5,514 bases of DNA from contig USQP01000063.1 in assembly GCA_900556945.1 (NCBI GenBank), positions 1 to 5,514 on the forward strand, given 5' to 3'. The first letter of the stretch is position 1, and every line of letters begins with the position of its first letter. Source of the stretch: an uncultured Clostridium sp. (GTDB taxonomy: Bacteria; Bacillota; Clostridia; TANB77; CAG-508). The position numbers were made by a program, and so were the translations under genes. Below the pieces are notes generated by a model, which worked only from the letters and a program-made list of their open reading frames with translations, searched no databases and was not told the origin of the DNA. This document shows positions 1 to 4,659 of this stretch, in pieces.

Positions 1-50
1 GATCTACACTTCTAGCTTCGTCGGCAGCGTCAGATGTGTATAAGAGACAG
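1..50 (+). other. Illumina Nextera adapter contamination (not genomic)
   Basis: These 50 bases read as consecutive parts of a Nextera P5-side adapter. Bases 1-9 (GATCTACAC) are the end of the P5 flow-cell sequence, 10-17 (TTCTAGCT) are an 8-base i5 index that I recall as Nextera XT v2 S515, 18-31 (TCGTCGGCAGCGTC) are the read 1 primer part, and 32-50 (AGATGTGTATAAGAGACAG) are the Tn5 mosaic end used in tagmentation. The order and the absence of gaps leave no reasonable biological alternative. The segment probably entered the assembly through read-through of short inserts. It should be trimmed, and the true contig end is base 51. Confidence 0.98.
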
Positions 51-98
51 GGGAATACTATTCTTCTAGTTTTTACAATTAATGTTCAGGATAGCAGA

Positions 99-127
99 TT
101 GAAATTTTTTGAAAATTATGGTATAAT
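99..127 (+). promoter_or_regulatory. Sigma-A promoter for the two-gene unknown module
   Basis: TTGAAA at 99-104 and a perfect TATAAT at 122-127 are separated by 17 bases. A TG at 119-120, one base before the -10 box, makes it an extended -10 promoter. Transcription should start near 134, giving a leader of about 60 bases before the ATG at 196. The -35 box is only 49 bases inside the genomic part of the contig, so any operator further upstream, or the previous gene, is missing. Confidence 0.8.
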
Positions 128-151
128 TATTATGTTACCATTGTGTTATTT

Positions 152-173
152 ATTTAACTAAAATAAGTTAAAT
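152..173. repeat. 8-bp inverted repeat in the leader, possible operator or RNA hairpin
   Basis: ATTTAACT at 152-159 and AGTTAAAT at 166-173 are perfect inverted copies with a 6-base spacer. The dyad lies downstream of the predicted start of transcription (about 134) and 5 bases before the Shine-Dalgarno at 179-186. It could be a binding site for the helix-turn-helix-like protein encoded just after it (autoregulation), or fold as a weak RNA hairpin beside the ribosome binding site. It is AT-rich, so chance is a real alternative. Confidence 0.4.
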
Positions 174-182
174 TTAAAAAGG

Positions 183-195
183 AGGTTAATTAATA
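183..195 (+). repeat. Left copy of a 13-bp inverted repeat bracketing the unknown module
   Basis: AGGTTAATTAATA at 183-195 is the exact reverse complement of 1362-1374. It runs from the last three bases of the Shine-Dalgarno (AAGGAGGT begins at 179) up to the base before the ATG at 196. The two copies thus enclose the two-gene coding block almost exactly. The core TTAATTAA is itself a palindrome and the region is AT-rich, so coincidence cannot be excluded. Confidence 0.6.
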
Positions 196-525
196 ATGGC
201 TAACAACACAAGCGAACGAGTTCAACAACTCAAGAAGAACTTCATGAAACATCGTATAGACGAAGGAAAAACAATTAAAGAAATATCTGAGATTTACAAT
301 GTTTCTACACGGCACATTTATTTGCGTTTGCAAGAAATTGCAAATGAAAATAATGTCACTAGAGAGAGTTTGTTAACAACTCCCCATCGTGAACATCCAA
401 GAAGATCTTCTAGTACGACTGAACAAGTAAATCCACAGGAAATAAGACAAGAATTTGATACTATGATATCAAATGCAAAAGTTCTTATTGAAAAAATTGA
501 TTCTATATTACAGGAGGAAGAATAA
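196..525 (+). CDS. Small helix-turn-helix-like protein of unknown function
   Basis: I do not recognise this 109-residue protein. Residues about 7-20 are a basic helix. Residues 24-47 look like a helix-turn-helix, with GKTIKEISEIY as the first helix, NVS as the turn at 35-37 and TRHIYLRLQEIA as the second. A polar, Ser/Thr/Arg-rich linker follows at 61-79, then a likely coiled coil at 81-107 with hydrophobic residues spaced three or four apart. This suggests a small DNA-binding protein that dimerises through its tail, though that is inference. The start is well supported: AAGGAGGT at 179-186 sits 9 bases before the ATG. The stop codon at 523-525 touches the ATG of the next gene with no gap, so the two are co-transcribed and probably translated together. 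Only 2 of 7 leucine codons are TTA and 4 of 9 arginine codons are AGA, unlike the por genes downstream. It could be a plasmid, phage or integrative-element gene. Confidence 0.8.
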   Translation: MANNTSERVQQLKKNFMKHRIDEGKTIKEISEIYNVSTRHIYLRLQEIANENNVTRESLLTTPHREHPRRSSSTTEQVNPQEIRQEFDTMISNAKVLIEKIDSILQEEE

Positions 526-1371
526 ATGGCAATATTATCAAGAATCGATGGAAAATATATGGAAGAAAAACTAAAAAGAGGTTATGGTACATCGAACTTT
601 CTAAAAAACCTCAACATTACCGAAGAAGAATTTTTTAATTATCTGAAAAAAAACTTCTCTTCTAAAGCTTACGCTTCCATGTGTAAGCGAATAAAGAATA
701 ATGATAAAAAATTAAAAAGTTCTAGACGCACATCTGTGCCAATAGATAATGTTGAAACTTCATCAGCTACTATACTAGCTACTGAAACAGATAATAAAGT
801 TGAAAACAACATTTCGTATCTTGATACGTTAAAGAATAAGGAATCTACCCTTAGCACTATCATCTGTTCAGAAGAAGCAGAACACGCTCAACTAATTAGT
901 AGAAGAGCTACCCTAAAGTCTCAATTTCAAAAGCAACAAGTTCAATTGCTTGAAATAACTCACACACTTGAATCTCTAAAAAATGATTTTGAAACAACTC
1001 TTTCTGAATGGGAAAAACTTGGCTCAGATATGTATTCTCTTACTAAATCGATTTCTAAAAAGAAATCCACATTAGCGGACATTCGAAATGAAATCATTAT
1101 GCTTCAAAAAATTTCAATATTCGTTTATGTAAATGGAGAAATTGAATTTGAGAATGTAGGTAATTTTGATACAACAACAGATTCTTCAAGTGAATCAGAA
1201 CTTTTCAACCAATTGATTCAAAATAAAGTTGTTGAGAGCTTGACAATTAAAAGCATTCGACAACTTGCAAAACTTATTCTTATTGTTCAAAAAATCAATG
1301 CTGAACATATTAGCTTTGAATTGACATTTGAGGATAGTTCCGTACAGGAGGTGTTTAACTCTATTAATTAA
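526..1371 (+). CDS. Coiled-coil protein of unknown function with an HTH-like head
   Basis: I do not recognise this 281-residue protein. Three parts can be seen. Residues 1-68 form a basic, lysine-rich head; its segment 19-40 matches the layout of the helix-turn-helix in the preceding protein without gaps (G19, N30, I31, T32 and L40 correspond to G24, N35, V36, S37 and L45). Residues 69-95 are a polar Ser/Thr linker. Residues about 96-195 are a long helical stretch rich in Lys, Glu, Gln and Leu, typical of a coiled coil. The C-terminal 85 residues open with a strand-like KISIFVYVNGEIEFE and end in amphipathic helices, and may be a small globular domain. There is no signal peptide or membrane segment. 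The start is fixed by AGGAGG at 512-517 inside the previous gene, 8 bases before the ATG. Leucine codons are mostly CTT and CTA (TTA 4 of 28), in strong contrast to the por genes. Role unknown; a DNA-bound structural, partition-like or regulatory protein is possible. Confidence 0.8.
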   Translation: MAILSRIDGKYMEEKLKRGYGTSNFLKNLNITEEEFFNYLKKNFSSKAYASMCKRIKNNDKKLKSSRRTSVPIDNVETSSATILATETDNKVENNISYLDTLKNKESTLSTIICSEEAEHAQLISRRATLKSQFQKQQVQLLEITHTLESLKNDFETTLSEWEKLGSDMYSLTKSISKKKSTLADIRNEIIMLQKISIFVYVNGEIEFENVGNFDTTTDSSSESELFNQLIQNKVVESLTIKSIRQLAKLILIVQKINAEHISFELTFEDSSVQEVFNSIN

Positions 1372-1374
1372 CCT
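1362..1374 (-). repeat. Right copy of the 13-bp inverted repeat bracketing the unknown module
   Basis: TATTAATTAACCT at 1362-1374 is the exact reverse complement of 183-195. It covers the last codons and the stop (1369-1371) of the coiled-coil gene and ends where the terminator stem begins. In the transcript this copy could pair over 13 bases with the segment between the Shine-Dalgarno and the start codon of the first gene. A further TTAATTAAC word occurs at 1412-1420. Confidence 0.6.
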
Positions 1375-1404
1375 AGGAGGACAAGAAAAATTCTTGTCCT
1401 CTTT
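1375..1404 (+). terminator. Rho-independent terminator of the unknown module
   Basis: GAGGACAAGAA at 1377-1387 pairs perfectly with TTCTTGTCCTC at 1391-1401 around a 3-base AAA loop, and the stem can be extended by a G-T and an A-T pair (1376/1402, 1375/1403). It begins four bases after the stop codon of the coiled-coil gene. The trailing T run is short (TTT at 1402-1404 before AACC), so termination may be incomplete, but the stem is strong and well placed. It separates this unit from the por operon. Confidence 0.8.
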
Positions 1405-1486
1405 AACCATTTTAATTAACTTTTTTCTAATATATCTTTGCGAAATTTTTATTATTAGCCTAATTGTTCAATTCAACTAATTTCTC

Positions 1487-1515
1487 TTGACATTCTCTCC
1501 TTTTCGTCATATACT
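1487..1515 (+). promoter_or_regulatory. Sigma-A promoter of the porGDAB operon
   Basis: A perfect TTGACA at 1487-1492 and TATACT at 1510-1515 are separated by exactly 17 bases. Transcription should start near 1522, leaving a leader of about 34 bases with AAGGAGG at 1538-1544 ahead of the ATG at 1556. The near-consensus boxes suggest strong expression, as expected for a central metabolic enzyme. I see no convincing operator, riboswitch or attenuator in the 184 bases between the two operons. Confidence 0.85.
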
Positions 1516-1555
1516 AAACTCATAAAAAACAAGGAAAAAGGAGGCAATTATAAAT

Positions 1556-2134
1556 ATGAATGACATGATAGAAATTAGATGGCATGGTAGAGGTGGCCAA
1601 GGAGCTAAAACCGCATCTTTATTACTTGCTGATGCTGCTTTCAACACAGGAAAATATATTCAAGGTTTTCCTGAATATGGTCCTGAAAGAATGGGAGCTC
1701 CTATTACTGCTTATAACAGAATTAGTAATGCTCCTATTACGATTCACAGCAATATCTATGAACCAGACTATGTAGTCGTAGTAGATGATACTCTTTTGGA
1801 GTCTGTTAATGTAACAGCTGGTTTAAAAGAAACTGGAGCCATTGTGATCAACACGACGAAAAGTGCAGATTACTTAAAAAGTGTCTTAAAAGGATACAAA
1901 GGTAATATTTATACAATTGATGCTAGAAAAATATCAGAAGAAGCTTTAGGTAGATATTTTCCCAATACACCAATGTTAGCTGCTATCGTTAAAGTAAGTG
2001 GCATTATGTCTGATGAAGCTTTATTAGAAGATATGAAAGGCTCTTTTAAACATAAATTTGCAAAAAAGCCAGAAGTAATTGATGGGAATATGAAGGCTTT
2101 AGAAATGGCTTTAAAGGAGGTTAAAAAGATATGA
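1556..2134 (+). CDS. porG: Pyruvate:ferredoxin oxidoreductase, gamma subunit
   Basis: This 192-residue protein is the gamma subunit of a four-subunit 2-oxoacid:ferredoxin oxidoreductase, a cytoplasmic, oxygen-sensitive enzyme that oxidatively decarboxylates pyruvate to acetyl-CoA and reduces ferredoxin. It begins with the family's glycine-rich segment HGRGGQGAK (residues 10-18), followed by GFPEYGPERMGAPITAYNR (37-55), which is typical of the pyruvate enzymes and their close relatives. The length fits the family, and the domain corresponds to one domain of the large single-chain enzyme of other anaerobes. The ATG at 1556 lies 11 bases after AAGGAGG (1538-1544); the in-frame ATG at 1565 would be too far from it. 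This is the first gene of the operon, and its stop overlaps the start of porD by 4 bases (ATGA), which implies translational coupling. The closest alternative is a 2-ketoisovalerate (VOR) gamma subunit, which some organisms share between both enzymes. Confidence 0.9.
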   Translation: MNDMIEIRWHGRGGQGAKTASLLLADAAFNTGKYIQGFPEYGPERMGAPITAYNRISNAPITIHSNIYEPDYVVVVDDTLLESVNVTAGLKETGAIVINTTKSADYLKSVLKGYKGNIYTIDARKISEEALGRYFPNTPMLAAIVKVSGIMSDEALLEDMKGSFKHKFAKKPEVIDGNMKALEMALKEVKKI

Positions 2135-2421
2135 CAAATATAGATCCTAATACACCAATGGAGAAAATGACTCCTGGTGGCGATATTTACCAAGCTGGAA
2201 ATGCAAAAGAATTTAAAACTGGAGATTGGAGAAGTGTAAAACCAATATTCTTAAGCGATAAATGTAAACAATGTGGTTTATGTTTTCCAGTTTGCCCTGA
2301 TGATGCAATACCAGTAAATTCTGATTTTAAAAGAGAAGATTTTAATTATGACTATTGCAAAGGATGTGGCGTTTGTGCAAAAACCTGTCCTTTTGGTGCA
2401 ATAGAAATGAAAGAAGAATAG
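2131..2421 (+). CDS. porD: Pyruvate:ferredoxin oxidoreductase, delta subunit (2x[4Fe-4S])
   Basis: This 96-residue ferredoxin-like subunit carries electrons from the catalytic core to free ferredoxin. It has two complete CxxCxxCxxxCP motifs: C45, C48, C51 and C55 in the first, and C76, C79, C82 and C86 in the second, each followed by the proline usual for bacterial-type [4Fe-4S] clusters. By the ferredoxin fold rule, the first three cysteines of one motif and the last of the other should bind one cluster. The 44-residue N-terminal lead, with MTPGGDIYQAGNA (13-25) and TGDWRS (30-35), is typical of Por/Vor delta subunits and separates it from a free ferredoxin. The start at 2131 overlaps the porG stop and is served by AAAGGAGG at 2113-2120, 10 bases upstream. 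All eight cysteines are present, so the subunit should be functional. Confidence 0.92.
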   Translation: MTNIDPNTPMEKMTPGGDIYQAGNAKEFKTGDWRSVKPIFLSDKCKQCGLCFPVCPDDAIPVNSDFKREDFNYDYCKGCGVCAKTCPFGAIEMKEE

Positions 2422-2432
2422 GAGGAAAAAAC

Positions 2433-3626
2433 ATGAGTATACGAGAAAGATTAAGTGGTAATGAAGCAGCTGCAACTGCTATGAAACAAATTAACCCTGA
2501 CGTCGTAGCCGCATTTCCCATTACTCCATCAACAGAAATACCACAATACTTTTCAACATTTGTAGCAAATGGAACCGTTGATACAGAATTTGTTGCTGTT
2601 GAAAGTGAACATAGTGCAATGAGTGCCTGTATTGGTGCAGAAGCTGCAGGTGCAAGAGCTATGACGGCGACCTCTGCAAATGGTCTATCTTTAATGTGGG
2701 AAATGATATACATTGCCTCTAGTTTAAGATTACCTATCGTTTTATCTTTAGTAAATAGAGCTGTATCTGGCCCATTAAATATTCATAATGATCATTCTGA
2801 TGCTATGGGAGTAAGAGATGCCGGATGGATTATGCTATTTTCGGAAAATAATCAAGAAGCATATGATAATACTTTAATGGCTCATCGAATCGCAGAACAT
2901 AAAGACGTTATGCTACCTTTAATGGTATGTCAGGATGGATTCATTACTTCACATTCTATTGAAAATATTGAATTAGAAGAAGATGATAAAGTTAAAAACT
3001 TTGTAGGAGAATATCATCCAGGACATTATTTACTAAATCAAAAAGAGCCAATTGCTGTCGGCCCTTTAGATGTTCAAAGCTATTTATTTGAACACAAAGC
3101 ACAGCAAGCAGAAGCTATGAAAAACGCTAAAAAAGTCATTCTAGAAGTAGCAAAAGATTTTGAAAAAATGACAGGAAGAAAATATGGATTTTTCGAAGAA
3201 TATCAATTAGAAGATGCTGAAGTTGCTGTTGTATGTATGAACTCAACAGCAGGAACTACAAAGTTCGTTGTAGACAAATTAAGAAGTCAAGGAATAAAAG
3301 CAGGATTATTAAAAATCCGTGTATTTAGGCCTTTCCCTGTAGAAGAAGTGGCAAATGCATTAAGTCATTTAAAAGCTATTGCTATTTTTGATAAATCCGA
3401 TTCTTTAAATGCTGCTGGTGGTGCTTTATTTGAAGATGTAACATCTGCTATGTATATAAATGAGAAGCACGTACCTGCCGTAAATTATGTTTATGGTATA
3501 GGCGGTAGAGATACCAAAGCGGACGATATTGAATCTGTTTACATGGATTTATTAGAAATCGCAAAAACTCGTAAAATTGATAATCCTTATCGTTATTTCG
3601 GATTAAGAAAGGAAGGTGACTTATAA
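2433..3626 (+). CDS. porA: Pyruvate:ferredoxin oxidoreductase, alpha subunit
   Basis: This 397-residue catalytic subunit binds the substrate and, with beta, the thiamine pyrophosphate. The N-terminal domain contains FPITPST (28-34), where T31 matches the threonine that contacts the pyruvate carboxylate in characterised enzymes. It also has ESEHSAMSACIGAEAAGAR (57-75), whose E59 fits the glutamate that activates the cofactor, then TSANGL (80-85), and NRAVSGPLNIHNDHSD (108-123), with R109 as a likely substrate-binding arginine. The C-terminal part carries the second transketolase-like domain (about 260-370), ending with YGIGGRDT. I chose the ATG at 2433 because AGGAGG at 2420-2425 lies 7 bases upstream and the protein then begins like other family members. 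The frame is open upstream to an ATG at 2355, but that would add 26 residues inside porD with no matching signal. The gap after porD is 11 bases, and the stop overlaps the porB start by one base. Confidence 0.93.
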   Translation: MSIRERLSGNEAAATAMKQINPDVVAAFPITPSTEIPQYFSTFVANGTVDTEFVAVESEHSAMSACIGAEAAGARAMTATSANGLSLMWEMIYIASSLRLPIVLSLVNRAVSGPLNIHNDHSDAMGVRDAGWIMLFSENNQEAYDNTLMAHRIAEHKDVMLPLMVCQDGFITSHSIENIELEEDDKVKNFVGEYHPGHYLLNQKEPIAVGPLDVQSYLFEHKAQQAEAMKNAKKVILEVAKDFEKMTGRKYGFFEEYQLEDAEVAVVCMNSTAGTTKFVVDKLRSQGIKAGLLKIRVFRPFPVEEVANALSHLKAIAIFDKSDSLNAAGGALFEDVTSAMYINEKHVPAVNYVYGIGGRDTKADDIESVYMDLLEIAKTRKIDNPYRYFGLRKEGDL

Positions 3627-4573
3627 TGCCTTATAATGTAAAAGAAGTAGTAGCTAATAAACCTTCAAGATTTACATCAGGTCATAGAATGTGTGCTGGT
3701 TGTGGAGCTCCTCCAGCTGCTAGAATGATTATGAGAGCCTTAAAGCCAGAAGATCATGCAGTAGTTGCTGGTGCAACAGGATGTATGGAAGTTTCCACCT
3801 TCATTTATCCCTATACGGCTTGGACAGATTCTTTTATCCATACAGCATTTGAATGTGCAGCTGCCACTTTATCAGGAGCAGAAGCTGCTTATCAGTCCTT
3901 AAAGAAACAAGGCAAAATAGATAACACCACTAAATTCATTGCTTTTGGTGGAGATGGTGGAACTTATGATATTGGTATCCAAAGCTTATCTGGAGCAATG
4001 GAACGTGGACACGATATGGTATATGTATGTTATGATAACGGTGCCTATATGAATACAGGTATTCAACGTTCTTCTGCTACACCAAAATTTGCTGATACCA
4101 CAACATCACCTGCTGGAAAAGTGATTCCAGGAAAAATGCAATCCAGAAAAGATTTAACTAAAATAATGGTAGGACATCACCTACCTTATGTAGCTCAAAC
4201 AGTTGGATATATGAACTTTAAAGATATGTACGAAAAAGCTGAAAAAGCAATCTATACAGAAGGACCAACATTCTTAAATGTTATGGCACCATGTCCTAGA
4301 GGATGGGGTTATCCAACAGATATGTTAATGCAAATTAACAAATTAGCTGTTGAGACATGTTATTGGCCATTATATGAAGTAATTGATGGAAAATACAAAG
4401 TAAATTATAAACCAGCTAAAAAATTACCGATTGAAGAATTTCTAAAACCACAAAAAAGATTTAGACATATGTTTAAACCAGGTAATGAATGGATGATAGA
4501 AGAATTTCAAAAAGAAGTTGATACCAGATGGCAAGAATTATTAGATTTAGAAGAAATGACAAATAAAGAATAG
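3626..4573 (+). CDS. porB: Pyruvate:ferredoxin oxidoreductase, beta subunit (TPP-binding)
   Basis: This 315-residue subunit holds the diphosphate and Mg part of the thiamine pyrophosphate site and the cluster nearest to it. The family's four cluster cysteines are visible: C23 and C26 in RMCAGCGAPP, C53 in GATGCMEVST, and C223 in APCPRGW. The thiamine motif begins with GGDGGTYDIG (108-117) and ends with YDNGAYMNTGIQRS (136-149). D110 and N138 are the expected Mg ligands, 28 residues apart. Length and residue pattern are complete, with no sign of damage. The start ATG shares its A with the TAA stop of porA (TAATG), with GGAAGGTG at 3611-3618 as ribosome binding site, so translation is coupled. 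Leucine is TTA in 13 of 15 codons and arginine is AGA in most, a bias fitting a highly expressed gene in a low-GC genome. As last gene of the operon, it is followed four bases later by a strong terminator. A ketoisovalerate enzyme is the main alternative. Confidence 0.93.
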   Translation: MPYNVKEVVANKPSRFTSGHRMCAGCGAPPAARMIMRALKPEDHAVVAGATGCMEVSTFIYPYTAWTDSFIHTAFECAAATLSGAEAAYQSLKKQGKIDNTTKFIAFGGDGGTYDIGIQSLSGAMERGHDMVYVCYDNGAYMNTGIQRSSATPKFADTTTSPAGKVIPGKMQSRKDLTKIMVGHHLPYVAQTVGYMNFKDMYEKAEKAIYTEGPTFLNVMAPCPRGWGYPTDMLMQINKLAVETCYWPLYEVIDGKYKVNYKPAKKLPIEEFLKPQKRFRHMFKPGNEWMIEEFQKEVDTRWQELLDLEEMTNKE

Positions 4574-4576
4574 AAT

Positions 4577-4619
4577 AAAAAGAGTTGCATGATTATACGT
4601 CATCTGCAACTCTTTTTTT
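4577..4619. terminator. Bidirectional rho-independent terminator between porB and the membrane gene
   Basis: AGAGTTGCA at 4581-4589 pairs perfectly with TGCAACTCT at 4605-4613. The A run at 4577-4580 can pair with the T run that continues to 4619. Inside the 15-base loop TGA (4590-4592) and TCA (4600-4602) can add a small inner stem. On the plus strand the seven T's (4613-4619) end the por transcript. On the minus strand the A run becomes a U run, so the same hairpin should also end the convergent membrane-protein transcript. Confidence 0.92.
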
Positions 4620-4659
4620 ATCCTGCATAAAAATTTCTTAAATCTCTTGGCAATTTTCA

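Noticed and set aside
32..50. Tn5/IS50 mosaic end as evidence of a transposon
   Set aside because: It is continuous with the P5, index and primer segments of a Nextera adapter, so it comes from library preparation.
1394..1480. 28-codon hydrophobic reading frame starting with TTG after AGGAGG (1375-1380)
   Set aside because: The start lies inside the terminator stem, the spacing of 13 bases is long, and the hydrophobic content follows from the AT-rich, T-rich non-coding sequence.
1463..1480. Possible Rex (redox) operator upstream of the por promoter
   Set aside because: TTGTTCAATTCAAC resembles one half site, but the second half does not form the required dyad with it.
1909..2193. Minus-strand reading frame over porG and porD
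   Set aside because: It is the complement of two well-supported genes and has no family features or ribosome binding site. The same applies to the other antisense frames at 669-863, 1195-1410, 2278-2475 and 2342-2713.
2355..2432. N-terminal extension of PorA from the ATG at 2355
   Set aside because: It lies in another frame over the second iron-sulfur motif of porD, lacks a ribosome binding site, and the added residues do not look like the family. The ATG at 2433 has AGGAGG at ideal spacing.
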